Below are positions 24,848 to 33,253 of a DNA stretch of 64,000 nucleotides, in pieces (within the stretch, counting starts at the first letter, position 1; each line of letters begins with the position of its first letter). The notes beneath the pieces were generated by a model. It saw only the letters and a program-made list of their open reading frames with translations. It was not told where the DNA came from and did not search any database. Location of the stretch: NCBI RefSeq assembly GCF_963664965.1, contig NZ_OY761823.1, positions 382,001 through 446,000 of the forward strand, in the 5' to 3' direction. The position numbers and the translations under genes are program-made. Source of the stretch: an uncultured Pseudodesulfovibrio sp. (lineage in GTDB: Bacteria > Desulfobacterota > Desulfovibrionia > Desulfovibrionales > Desulfovibrionaceae).

Positions 24848-25348
24848 TTATTTAGGCCAGTATGCTGGAGATACTTCACATTGGATATCTTTATAAGCGA
24901 TTAGTTGCGTTATAGGTGATTCAAGTTCCACTTCAAGCGTAACAATATCATGTTCTTGGTAGGGAAGATCAAATGTAAATAAAACGATGTTGCAAACCCC
25001 ATTGCGGTTTTGCCCCATCATTGGTTGTTGAGATATTGGTATTGTTTTTGATTCAAGCTCTACTCCCTTTGAGTAGAATGAATATCGGATTGAGCCATCC
25101 AGATTGTTGTACACCTCGGACATCAAATTATCACAAGGGAAAGTCAGAAAAAAACCATGTCGAACTTGATATGTTGATTTCAACTCGGCCCGAATTGAAC
25201 TTCCTGGTTCCTGCACATCAAAAGAACTTGTGAAAATTGGACGATAAAAAGAATCTGCGTTAAACCAAACCGCAAGTTCATTTCTATTGGCATTTGCCCA
25301 AAAGGCAAGGCCGATTAGACAGAGTATCAACAAGATTGCTTTTTTCAT
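24848..25348 (-). CDS. Exported protein, candidate immunity protein for the orphan Rhs tip
   Basis: A 166-residue protein with an N-terminal signal or anchor (KAILLILCLIGLAFWANA). A beta-rich domain of about 140 residues follows, ending DIQCEVSPAYWPK, with cysteines in FPCDNLM, GVCNIVLF and IQCEV. No family was recognised with confidence; a DUF5625-like immunity fold is possible. It lies directly after the orphan Rhs C-terminal cassette and before a terminator. A periplasmic location would fit an inhibitor of a toxin acting on the cell wall or envelope. Function is inferred from position only. Confidence 0.5.
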   Translation of the reverse strand: MKKAILLILCLIGLAFWANANRNELAVWFNADSFYRPIFTSSFDVQEPGSSIRAELKSTYQVRHGFFLTFPCDNLMSEVYNNLDGSIRYSFYSKGVELESKTIPISQQPMMGQNRNGVCNIVLFTFDLPYQEHDIVTLEVELESPITQLIAYKDIQCEVSPAYWPK

Positions 25349-25399
25349 TCTTTATCCTAAAGGCGAGGCTTACGCCCCGCCTTCATTATCTGTTTCAGG

Positions 25400-26006
25400 T
25401 TAACGTTGGCGATCGCCTCGATTCAAAAGCCCATACCTGTCACGCATTTTGTCTGCATAGTCCTGACAATTATTCTTTTTACCACCGATGCCCAGCAGGT
25501 TGTACTCTTGTTTTCCCAAGCTATCGACGACACGACGCATGCGTTTGTCATCATAACTTTTATCTTCTAACTTGTAATTCCGGATGTCTTCCTTGTCACG
25601 CTGTACACCATCTTTGAACAACCCAACATCATTGCCAGAACCATCTTCAAAGAAACCGTGTTCGTGAGCGATTTCTGTATTCGCGGCATCATCTATCGGG
25701 TTGTCGGAAAAGATGCCCAACAGAGGCAGTCCACCTAATCCTCTTTTCCCAAATCGAAACAACCCCAACGGGTCCACCCCGTTGACCGGATCATCCAGAC
25801 AATACCCATACCAGTCCGGATCACCGCCCGCGTCACCAATCGGATCGGGCGCGGTCCAGCGACTGGTGTACGTATCATAATCGCGGAACCCGAACCTGAC
25901 GAAGCCCAGATCGCGGTCATGCAGGCCGGCTGCGAAGCCGAGAGGGATGGTAAAATCGGGATTGCTGTCCTCGATGATGCCGCCGAACGGGTCGTACTGG
26001 ATAGCC
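25400..26006 (-). pseudogene. Orphan Rhs C-terminal cassette (displaced tip)
   Basis: The minus-strand frame opens without a start at KAIQYDPFGGIIEDSNP and repeats about 80 residues of the Rhs core of the intact gene (RFGFRDYDTYTSRWTAPDPI). It ends the shared part at PVNGVDPLGL, the Rhs core boundary. The new tip of about 125 residues has a His in TEIAHEHGFFEDGSGND, then NYKLEDKSYDDKRMRRVVD, and a Cys in NNCQDYADKMRDRYG. A His followed by NCQ suggests a circularly permuted NlpC/P60-like (LRAT-type) fold. The tip would be expressed only if recombined onto the intact rhs gene. Confidence 0.75.
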
Positions 26007-26016
26007 TTTATCAGTA

Positions 26017-26052
26017 ATAAAAAAAGTGAGGCTACCTAGCAGGTAACCTCAC
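26017..26052 (-). terminator. Intrinsic terminator separating first immunity gene from orphan tip
   Basis: On the minus strand, stem GTGAGGTTACC / GGTAGCCTCAC (one mismatch) with loop TGCTA is followed by TTTTTTTATT. It lies directly after the stop at 26058 and before the orphan Rhs cassette, so the orphan should receive little transcription. Confidence 0.8.
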
Positions 26053-26057
26053 AACTG

Positions 26058-26291
26058 TCATGATTTAATGAGCTTTATTCCAAAATATATTAACGGTAAA
26101 GCCGTGAGATATACTCCAAAAGAAAAACCCAAAAATCCCGGACTTGTCTGCCAATCATAAACAAGAGTGGCTCCTGCCAATAATAACAAAAGGGTACCCT
26201 TGATTTTATTATTGAAAACAAATTTGCTACCTGAGCAAATTCCACTTGTTTTTTTTGACCCCGATTTCTTTTCGTTCATCGAGTAAGACAT
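26058..26291 (-). CDS. Small membrane protein, candidate Rhs immunity protein
   Basis: A protein of about 77 residues, starting MSYSMNEKKSGSKKTSGICS. Two hydrophobic helices (LLLLLAGATLVYDW and FGVYLTALPLIYFGIKLI) follow. The start overlaps the 3' end of rhs by 65 bases. AGAGGAAG lies about nine bases before the ATG at 26291, and starts at 26279 or 26315 are also possible. Tight coupling to rhs and a terminator just downstream support an immunity role. The Rhs tip it would neutralise is itself hydrophobic and Gly-rich. No family is recognised. Confidence 0.6.
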   Translation of the reverse strand: MSYSMNEKKSGSKKTSGICSGSKFVFNNKIKGTLLLLLAGATLVYDWQTSPGFLGFSFGVYLTALPLIYFGIKLIKS

Positions 26292-27405
26292 CACTACCAT
26301 CTTCCTCTTCGGCATTTAAAATTTCATACGCAGTACCTTTCAAAAGTCCAGTCGGGAAACCGATTGCAGCACCGCCTATGGCCCCAGGCACAGCCCCTAT
26401 TCCTAATATAGGAATACCTGTCGCTGCACCGGTTGCAGCACCAACCCCCATCCCCCAAAGACCTTTTTCAAGAATACGCCCCCCGACCCCTTTTTTCCCT
26501 TTAAGCCCCAACGGGTCCACCCCGTTGACCGGATCATCCAGACAATACCCATACCAGTCCGGATCACCGCCCGCATCGCCAATCGGATCGGGCGCGGTCC
26601 AGCGACTGGTGTACGTGTCGTAGTCTCGAAACCCGAACCTGACGAAGCCCAGATCCCGGTCGTGCAGACCGCCTGCGAAGCCGAGGGGGATTTTGAAGCC
26701 GGGATTGCTGTCCTCGATGATGCCGCCGAACGGGTCGTACTGGATAGCCTTTATCACGTTGCCGCTTGTGTCGGCAACAACGCGGAGGCTGCCGACCTGA
26801 TCGTGGAAGAGGTAAGCCACCCCGCCGTCGTCACGGCGCATGGCGTAGGGCGTGCGTTCATCATCTTCGTAGGCGAATTCGTAAGAATTTCGACCGTCCC
26901 AGTATCCGGCAAGGCGGATGAAATCGAGCCATTCGTACGCCTCGACCAATTCGCCGTTGCAATATTTAGCGATACGGCGGCCTTCGTCGTTGTGACGGAA
27001 GGTGAAGGTGCGGCCCGCGTCCTTCTGGTCGGATTTCAGCAGGCGGTAATCCGGTGAATACTCGTACAGCGTGTATTTGCCCTTGTGATTCCACATGCTG
27101 CGGAAGCCGTTGTCGTCGTGCATGTAGCTGTTTTTCCCGGCCCGCGAGAGGCGATTGTCCATGTCGTATTCATAGCGGCGGAGGTCGCCTTCCACGGATT
27201 TGGGGAAGCTGTCGCACGTGCGGCGTCCGGCACGGTCATACCAGCAATCGCAGACGGGCCAGCCGTTGCGTTCGCATTTGGCGAGGCGGCCCGCCTTGTC
27301 GTAGGCGTAGGTCCATGTGACGGGTTCGCCCGCCACGGTTTCGGTTTTTTCGATAATGCGACCCTGTGGGTCGTGGTTCAACTCATAACTGTACGGCACT
27401 GCCAT
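26227..27405 (-). CDS. Short Rhs/YD-repeat protein with variable toxin-like tip
   Basis: A 392-residue protein made of YD repeats (YDKAGRLAKCERNG, YDRAGRRTCDSF, YEYDMDNRLSRAGKN) and the Rhs core. The core has FHDQVGSLRVVADTSGNVIK and RFGFRDYDTYTSRWTAPDPI, then the boundary PVNGVDPLGL. The tip after the core, about 80 residues, is hydrophobic and Gly-rich (GVGAATGAATGIPILGIGAV), so a membrane-acting toxin is plausible. Typical Rhs proteins exceed 1000 residues; here the N-terminal delivery part is absent. The ATG at 27405 follows GGAGA at seven bases. The duplicated control element lies 54 bases upstream. Confidence 0.8.
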   Translation of the reverse strand: MAVPYSYELNHDPQGRIIEKTETVAGEPVTWTYAYDKAGRLAKCERNGWPVCDCWYDRAGRRTCDSFPKSVEGDLRRYEYDMDNRLSRAGKNSYMHDDNGFRSMWNHKGKYTLYEYSPDYRLLKSDQKDAGRTFTFRHNDEGRRIAKYCNGELVEAYEWLDFIRLAGYWDGRNSYEFAYEDDERTPYAMRRDDGGVAYLFHDQVGSLRVVADTSGNVIKAIQYDPFGGIIEDSNPGFKIPLGFAGGLHDRDLGFVRFGFRDYDTYTSRWTAPDPIGDAGGDPDWYGYCLDDPVNGVDPLGLKGKKGVGGRILEKGLWGMGVGAATGAATGIPILGIGAVPGAIGGAAIGFPTGLLKGTAYEILNAEEEDGSDVLLDERKEIGVKKNKWNLLR

Positions 27406-27458
27406 AATTTTCTCCATGTTTTCGTCTTTGCGGGTCATTCCGAAAGATCGCGGAGAGT

Positions 27459-27554
27459 ATACCCCCGGTTTTCGGAGGAGGATGAAAACGGGCGATTTGG
27501 ACCCCAAAACGGGCGAAAAAGGCATAACTTGGATACTTGACAGGGTTTTGGAAA
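27459..27554 (-). promoter_or_regulatory. Duplicated control element, copy 2 (rhs)
   Basis: Matches 24462-24556 over about 95 bases with a few changes, including ATACCCCCGGTTTTC at one end and the paired AAAACGGGCGA repeats. Position and orientation relative to the first downstream gene are the same as in copy 1. This suggests shared transcriptional control of rhs and the phage-like operon. Confidence 0.6.
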
Positions 27555-27599
27555 GGCAGGAAAGGCAAAAGGCAGAAATCCAGTCGCTTTCGCTCCTTT

Positions 27600-28320
27600 C
27601 ATGCCCTCCCGGCGGGGTTCTTTCTTTTTCCAAAGCAGAAAAGAAAGAACGAAAGAAACTGCTTTTGTTCTGAGCTTCACCGCCTGGTATCTTCGGAGTC
27701 AAGAATCTGATCAAACCGGGCCGCTCCCGAATCCAGTCGCCGGGGACGGCTCCGGGATTTGATAAAGCCGCGGCCACGTTTTGTCAGCTTCTAGGCTTCG
27801 AAGCTAAGGGCTATTGCCGGTCTTCGTGTGGAAGAAACTTGAAAGGCAAGCAGGGACACAATAGGTGAATTTTCGTTGCCGCACTTGCCTTTCGCTATCT
27901 TAACAACCGAAGTACCCCGACTAGCCAATTAAACCTCACAAGCCTTAGAAGCTGACTGAGAGGGGAAGGCGGCTTTAGTGGCGGAACCCGTATAAATCGA
28001 CATAATTCCGTACCCAACGGAATGGCAGGGCCAACGCTTTTCATGGCGTGGAGCCGCCCCGATCAGATCAGATTCTCGGCGGTGAGGACTTGGCGGGTAA
28101 ATCAAGCGAAAGCCGAGCTTCTTTGGTACTTTCTTGGGGCGGCTCAGCCACAAATCCGCAGGACAGCGGATTTGGACGTTGCGGTCCTCCGCAACGCCCC
28201 GCAGGGGTGAGGCCCAGGACGGGCCGAATCAAAAAGTACCGCCGTCCGCGTAGGACATGGAGGGAGCGTAAGCGACTGGATTTTGGCCTTTCGTCTTTCT
28301 CTGTCTCAGAAAAAATAAAC
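27600..28320. repeat. Long intergenic repeat, copy A
   Basis: No gene is credible in this stretch. It shares long blocks with 32750-33167 and 37221-37700. These include GGGGTTCTTTCTTTTTCCAA (27615 on), CCAATTAAACCTCACAAGCC, CCGTACCCAACGGAATGGCA, and the GGTAC...GTACC hairpin arms. The hairpin here is split by an inserted 81-bp element (28150-28230). A sub-block around 27690-27780 is present in inverted orientation in copy C. The rest of the 27406-28378 gap holds only the control element. Confidence 0.75.
28150..28230. repeat. 81-bp small mobile repeat, copy 2, inside a hairpin of copy A
   Basis: Same length as, and similar to, 24580-24660. It interrupts the repeat hairpin between GGCTCAGCCA and AAAAAGTACC, which are contiguous in copies B and C. 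It contains two short palindromes and no coding frame. Confidence 0.7.
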
Positions 28321-28378
28321 AACATCCCCTACAAACTATCGTAGAAAACCCCACCCTTCATGTGCTATACCTGTGTAC

Positions 28379-29515
28379 ATGAAAACAAGAGCGATAATCA
28401 TTTTCCTTTTCGTGGCCAGCCTGTTCGCCCTGCCGGGCTGTAGTTCCGAACCCGCCGCCGTTGCGAACCGAGCTTCATCCTATTTCCCCGCCAGCACGGT
28501 GCAGGTGCAGAAAAAACCGCTGCCCCGCTTCTTTGATGCCGTGGGCACGGTGCAGGCGCAGACCGAAATCCGCGTGGAAGCGCAGGTGACCGGACGGGTG
28601 CTCAAGATACTGGTCCGCCCCGGCGACAAGGTCAAAGCCGGTGACCCGATGCTGACTCTGGACAGCCGCGCGTCACAGGCCCGCCTCGACCGCTCCAAAC
28701 AGGCGAGCCAGTCTGCTGCGAGCATGGCAGGACAGGCGCGGGATGCGCTGGCTGCGGCAAAGGCCGCATTCACTAAGGCTGAGTCAACGTATCAGCGCAT
28801 GAAAACGCTTTACGACCAGAAAGTCGTAACCGCCGAAGAAGTGGAAAAGGCGGAGTCCGCATTCCTGCAAGCACAGGCCGGACTGGGACAGGCCAAGGGA
28901 GGTCTGGCGGCGGCACAGGCCCGCGGGCGCGAAGCTGCCAAGGTGGTGCAGGAAGCCGAGATCGGCCTTGGCTACACCACCATCACGGCGCAGGCGGACG
29001 GCGAAGTCGCCAAACGGCTTGTCGATCCCGGCGACCTCGCCTTTCCCGGCAAGGAGCTGCTCACGCTCCAGACGGGTGGTACCCTGCGCCTTGAGGCCAT
29101 GGTCCGCGAAAGCCTGATCACGCGCGTTCATTTGGGAGATACGCTCGGCGTGACCGTCTCCGCGCTGGAAGGCAGTGAACCGCTGTCCGCCGTGGTGGAC
29201 GAGATTGAACCGCTGGCCGACCCGGTGACGCGCTCCTTTCTGGTCAAGGCACGACTGCCCGAAGTTCCGGGGCTGTATCCCGGCATGTTCGGCCGGTTGA
29301 TGGTACCGCTCGGTGATCGCGAAGCCGTACTCATCCCGGAATCCGTCGTGGTACGCGTGGGCCAGCTTGAAACCGTGATGGTCAAGTCAGGCAACACATG
29401 GGGGTCCGTCTTCATCCGCACCGGCGCACGGATCGGCGACAACGTGGAAGTGCTGTCCGGCCTGTCTGGCGGCGAGACACTCGGCCTCGGCAACAGGCAG
29501 GAGGCGGCACAATGA
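28379..29515 (+). CDS. RND efflux periplasmic adaptor (membrane fusion) lipoprotein
   Basis: Bridges an RND pump to an outer-membrane channel. The N terminus is a lipoprotein signal (IIFLFVASLFALPGC, lipobox with Cys at about residue 21). Next is the barrel-lipoyl half VTGRVLKILVRPGDKVKAGD, then a coiled-coil hairpin at about 95-190 (TYQRMKTLYDQKVVTAEEVE). YTTITAQADGEVAKRLVDPG and a beta barrel follow. The ATG at 28379 is preferred to the GTG at 28373. The stop overlaps the pump gene by four bases. No TolC-like gene is adjacent. Confidence 0.9.
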   Translation: MKTRAIIIFLFVASLFALPGCSSEPAAVANRASSYFPASTVQVQKKPLPRFFDAVGTVQAQTEIRVEAQVTGRVLKILVRPGDKVKAGDPMLTLDSRASQARLDRSKQASQSAASMAGQARDALAAAKAAFTKAESTYQRMKTLYDQKVVTAEEVEKAESAFLQAQAGLGQAKGGLAAAQARGREAAKVVQEAEIGLGYTTITAQADGEVAKRLVDPGDLAFPGKELLTLQTGGTLRLEAMVRESLITRVHLGDTLGVTVSALEGSEPLSAVVDEIEPLADPVTRSFLVKARLPEVPGLYPGMFGRLMVPLGDREAVLIPESVVVRVGQLETVMVKSGNTWGSVFIRTGARIGDNVEVLSGLSGGETLGLGNRQEAAQ

Positions 29516-32500
29516 GCGGCGCAGGCCGCACGGACGGCTTCCTCGCATCCATAGTCCGTTTTTTCCTGACATCACAGATGTCCATCATACTGGCGCTGGC
29601 CGCGATCATGCTCGGCATTGCCGCCATACTGGTGACGCCGCGTGAAGAGGAGCCGCAGATCGTCGTGCCCATGGCGGACGTGATCGTGCAGGTTCCGGGC
29701 GCATCCGCCGAGGAAGTGGAAAAGCTCGTCACCACGCCGCTCGAACGGCTACTGTGGCAGATCGACGGTGTCGAATACGTGTATTCGACCTCGCGCAAGG
29801 ACATGTCCACGGTCACGGTGCGGTTCTTTGTGGGCGAAGACCGCGAGGATTCGCTCATCAAACTGCACAATACCATTCTCAAGAACGCTGACCTTGCGCC
29901 GTCCATCGTGTCCGGCTGGGTGGTCAAACCCGTGGAGATCGACGATGTTCCCATCGTCACGCTCACGGTCCATGCGGACCACGGCTTTGAAAGCCGCTAC
30001 ACGGATTACGACCTCCGCCGCATGGCCGAGGAGCTGTTCCACCGCCTCGCCGAAGTCGAAGACGTATCCCGCGTGAGCCTGCATTCGGGCCGCAGCCGGG
30101 AGGTGCGCGTGGAAATCCGGCCTGAACGGCTGACCGGATTCAACGTGTCCGCGCTGGAAGTGTTCCGGGCACTCAAGGGGGCGGACCGCTCCATGACCGC
30201 AGGCAATTTCGTGTCCGGGGACAGGGAAACGCCCGTGGTCAGCCAGTCGTTCCTGCTGTCCGCCGAAGATGCGGCCTCGCTCGTAGTCGGCGTGTTCGAC
30301 AACCGCCCAGTCTATCTGCGCGACGTAGCCGACATACTCGACGGCCCGCAGGAACCGCAGAGCTATTCGCGCATCGGATTTTCCAACGCCTACCTGACGA
30401 AGATCGGACAGGAAAACGCCGCCCCGTCACGCCCTGCCGTGACCCTTGCCCTCTCCAAGAAGAAAGGTGTCAATGCCGTTGCAGTGGCAAAGGACGTGCT
30501 GAAACGGGTGGAACAGCTCCGCGCGGAGGTTTTGCCGCAGGGCGTGTCCATCACCGTGACCCGCGACTACGGCGAAACAGCACAGGCAAAGGTCAACGAA
30601 CTGCTCTCCTCGCTGCTGTTTGCCATCATCACCGTGGTCGCCCTGCTCGCGTTCGCGCTGGGCTGGCGCGAGGCGCTCGTGGTGGCGCTGGCCGTGCCCA
30701 TGAGCTTTTCCCTCGCCCTGTTCGTGAACTACCTGTTCGGCTACACCATCAACCGCGTAACGCTGTTCGCGCTCATCCTGTCTCTCGGTCTGGTGGTGGA
30801 CGATCCCATCACCAATGTGGACAACATCCAGCGGCACATCCGGCTCGGGCTGAAAGGTCCGCTCGACGCCACGCTGGACGCGGTAAAGGAAGTCCTTCCG
30901 CCGGTCATCATGTCCACGCTGGCGATCATCGTATCATTCACGCCGCTCTTTTTCATCACCGGCATGATGGGACCGTACATGGCCCCCATGGCAGCCAACG
31001 TGCCGCTCACGGTCACCTTCTCCACCGTGGCCGCGCTGACCGTGGTGCCGTGGATGGCATACATGCTCCTGCGTAACCGAAAATTCACGGACACCAAGAC
31101 CGAAGCAGCCAGAGGACAGGGAGCCAATCCCCGGCTCCTCGCACTGTATGAACGGGCCATCACGCCGTTCCTCACGTCCCCGCGCAACCGCCGCTTACTC
31201 ATGGCGGGCATTGTCGGCGGACTGATCGTATGTGCCGGACTGGTCGTCCTGCGGCTGGTGCCGCTCAAGATGCTGCCTTTTGACAACAAGAACGAGCTGC
31301 AACTGCTGGTGGACATGGACGAGGGAACCACGCTCGAACGCACCGACCGCGTACTGCGCGACTTCGAAACCTTCCTGCGAACGGTGCCTGAGGTGACAAA
31401 CTACGTCACCTATTCCGGTTCGCCGTCACCCATGGATTTCAACGGTATGGTGCGCCATTACTACTGGCGCAACCAGTCCAATTTCGCGGATATCCGCATC
31501 AACCTCGCGGACAAGTCCGAACGGAGCATGCAGAGCCACGCCATCGGCCTGCGACTGCGGAACGAACTGCACGCCATTGCCCAAAAGCACGGCGCAAACG
31601 TCAAGCTCATTGAGACACCGCCCGGACCGCCGGTCATCTCCACCCTGACAACCGAGATATACGGCCGCCCAGAACTGCCCTATTCCTCGCTCATCAGCGG
31701 GGCAAAACATGTGGAATCGCTCATGGCGGATCAGCCCGGACTGGTCGATCTGGACGACTCGACCGAGACCGACCGGATGATGATCGACTTCGTGCTCGAC
31801 AAGGAAAAGGCCGCACTGCACGGCGTGTCTGCCGCAGACGTGGTGGACACCCTCCGGCTGGCCCTCACGGGCAGCATCCCGGCGTCCGTCCATCTGCCAC
31901 GGGAACGGCAGCCCCTGCCCGTACGCATGGTCCTGCCCGTGGAACTGCGGACCGGCGCGGACCGGCTCGGCGAAGTACGTATGAAGACACCGTCCGGGGG
32001 CATGGTGCCGCTGGCCGAGGTGGGCGTGTTCCGGGAAGTCCCGGCAGAGCAGCCCATCTACCACAAGAACCTCAAGCGGGTGGTATATGTCTTTGCCGAA
32101 ACCGCGGGCATTCCTCCGGGCGAGGCCGTGCTCGACCTTCAGTCAGAACTCAACGACACGCCCATGCCACCCGGTACCGAGGCCGAATGGGCAGGCGAAG
32201 GTGAATGGAAGATCACCCTCGACGTGTTCCGTGATCTCGGCATTGCCAACGCAGCCGCGCTCGCCGGCATCTACATTCTGCTGGTGGCGGAAACAGGCTC
32301 ATTCCTCATGCCGCTGCTCATCATGTCCGCCATTCCGCTGACCCTGCTCGGCATCCTGCCGGGATTCTGGCTGCTCAACCTCATCGCGGGCGGCACGGTG
32401 GGCGGGTTTGGCGACCCGGTGTTCTTCACCGCCACCTCCATGATCGGCATGATCGCACTGGGCGGCATCGTGATCCGCAATTCACTGGTGCTCATCGACT

Positions 32501-32745
32501 TCATCCAGACCGAACTGAAATCCGGCAAACCGCTCCGGGATGCCATCATCCAATCCGGGGCAGTACGCATGCGGCCCATCGTGCTGACCGCGCTGACCAC
32601 GGCGCTCGGCGCATGGCCCATCACACTTGATCCGATCTTCTCGGGATTGGCGTGGGCGCTCATCTTCGGGTTGATGGCCTCGACGTTGTTTACGCTGGTG
32701 GTGGTGCCGAGTGGGTATTATGCTTTGTATGGAGATAAGAAATAA
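29512..32745 (+). CDS. RND family efflux pump permease
   Basis: Proton-driven inner-membrane efflux pump of the AcrB/HAE1 superfamily with 1077 residues. TM1 is near residues 15-35 (SIILALAAIMLGIAAILVTP). The first large periplasmic domain contains VPGASAEEVEKLVTTPLER. The TM4-5 region carries the proton-relay LSLGLVVDDPITNVDN, with the Asp pair characteristic of RND pumps. The second half repeats the fold, ending FSGLAWALIFGLMASTLFTL. The ATG at 29512 overlaps the adaptor stop (ATGA). Substrate unknown. A long intergenic repeat follows directly, and no terminator was identified. Confidence 0.93.
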   Translation: MSGAGRTDGFLASIVRFFLTSQMSIILALAAIMLGIAAILVTPREEEPQIVVPMADVIVQVPGASAEEVEKLVTTPLERLLWQIDGVEYVYSTSRKDMSTVTVRFFVGEDREDSLIKLHNTILKNADLAPSIVSGWVVKPVEIDDVPIVTLTVHADHGFESRYTDYDLRRMAEELFHRLAEVEDVSRVSLHSGRSREVRVEIRPERLTGFNVSALEVFRALKGADRSMTAGNFVSGDRETPVVSQSFLLSAEDAASLVVGVFDNRPVYLRDVADILDGPQEPQSYSRIGFSNAYLTKIGQENAAPSRPAVTLALSKKKGVNAVAVAKDVLKRVEQLRAEVLPQGVSITVTRDYGETAQAKVNELLSSLLFAIITVVALLAFALGWREALVVALAVPMSFSLALFVNYLFGYTINRVTLFALILSLGLVVDDPITNVDNIQRHIRLGLKGPLDATLDAVKEVLPPVIMSTLAIIVSFTPLFFITGMMGPYMAPMAANVPLTVTFSTVAALTVVPWMAYMLLRNRKFTDTKTEAARGQGANPRLLALYERAITPFLTSPRNRRLLMAGIVGGLIVCAGLVVLRLVPLKMLPFDNKNELQLLVDMDEGTTLERTDRVLRDFETFLRTVPEVTNYVTYSGSPSPMDFNGMVRHYYWRNQSNFADIRINLADKSERSMQSHAIGLRLRNELHAIAQKHGANVKLIETPPGPPVISTLTTEIYGRPELPYSSLISGAKHVESLMADQPGLVDLDDSTETDRMMIDFVLDKEKAALHGVSAADVVDTLRLALTGSIPASVHLPRERQPLPVRMVLPVELRTGADRLGEVRMKTPSGGMVPLAEVGVFREVPAEQPIYHKNLKRVVYVFAETAGIPPGEAVLDLQSELNDTPMPPGTEAEWAGEGEWKITLDVFRDLGIANAAALAGIYILLVAETGSFLMPLLIMSAIPLTLLGILPGFWLLNLIAGGTVGGFGDPVFFTATSMIGMIALGGIVIRNSLVLIDFIQTELKSGKPLRDAIIQSGAVRMRPIVLTALTTALGAWPITLDPIFSGLAWALIFGLMASTLFTLVVVPSGYYALYGDKK

Positions 32746-32749
32746 GAGA

Positions 32750-33167
32750 AAGGCAAGCAGGGAAGCAATCGGTGGATTTTCGGGACCGCACTTGTCTTTC
32801 GCTCCCTTAACAACCGAAGTGCCCCGGCTAGCCAATTAAACCTCACAAGCCATAGAAGCTGACTGATCGGGGAAGGCGGCTTTGACGGCGGAACACGTAT
32901 GAATCGACATAATCCCGTACCCAACGGAATGGCAGGCACTGCGCTTTTCATGGAGTGGAGCCGCCCCGATCAGATCAGATTCTCGGCGGTGAGGACTTGG
33001 CGGGTAAATCAATGTAAAGCCGAGCTTTTTGGTACTTTTTGGGGCGGCCCAGCCAAAAAGTACCGCCGTCCGCGTAGGACATGTAAGGAGCGTCAGCGAC
33101 TGGCTTTTTGCCTTTCTTCCTTTGTCTTTTCCTCTGAAAAAAACAAAAGACAAAGAGCCCTCCCGGC
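32750..33167. repeat. Long intergenic repeat, copy B (left part)
   Basis: Shares with copies A and C the blocks CCAATTAAACCTCACAAGCC, CCGTACCCAACGGAATGGCA, the hairpin GGTACTTTTTGG (33031-33042) with CCAAAAAGTACC (33053-33064), and GCCGTCCGCGTAGGACATG. It is interrupted at 33167 by the transposon and resumes at 37221. No credible gene is present in 32746-33253. Confidence 0.75.
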
Positions 33168-33192
33168 GCAAGGCGTTTTCCATAAATGTTGA
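33168..33192 (+). repeat. Left terminal inverted repeat of the transposon
   Basis: 25 bp, exact inverse of 37196-37220. It is followed inside by CGAAAACGCC, where the two ends diverge. Confidence 0.9.
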
Positions 33193-33213
33193 CGAAAACG
33201 CCAAAAAAGAGCT

Positions 33214-33249
33214 ATAACCCCCTGTAAGCTAACGCTAATAGGGGGTTAT
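33214..33249 (+). promoter_or_regulatory. Hairpin covering the transposase ribosome binding site
   Basis: ATAACCCCCT (33214-33223) pairs with AGGGGGTTAT (33240-33249) over ten bp. The right arm contains AGGGGG, the only Shine-Dalgarno-like sequence, nine bases before the ATG at 33254. Read-in transcripts from outside would fold and hide the site, as in known IS elements. It could also act as a weak terminator. Confidence 0.65.
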
Positions 33250-33253
33250 TCTT

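Noticed and set aside
25400-25777. A free-standing 125-residue protein starting at GTG 25777
   Set aside because: The frame continues upstream into duplicated Rhs core without a start; it is a displaced tip, not an independent gene.
27929-28153. Open frame on the minus strand within repeat copy A, with similar frames in copies B (32836-33204) and C (37400-37699)
   Set aside because: The frames recur only because the DNA repeats. They differ in length, lack ribosome binding sites and overlap hairpins, so coding is unlikely.
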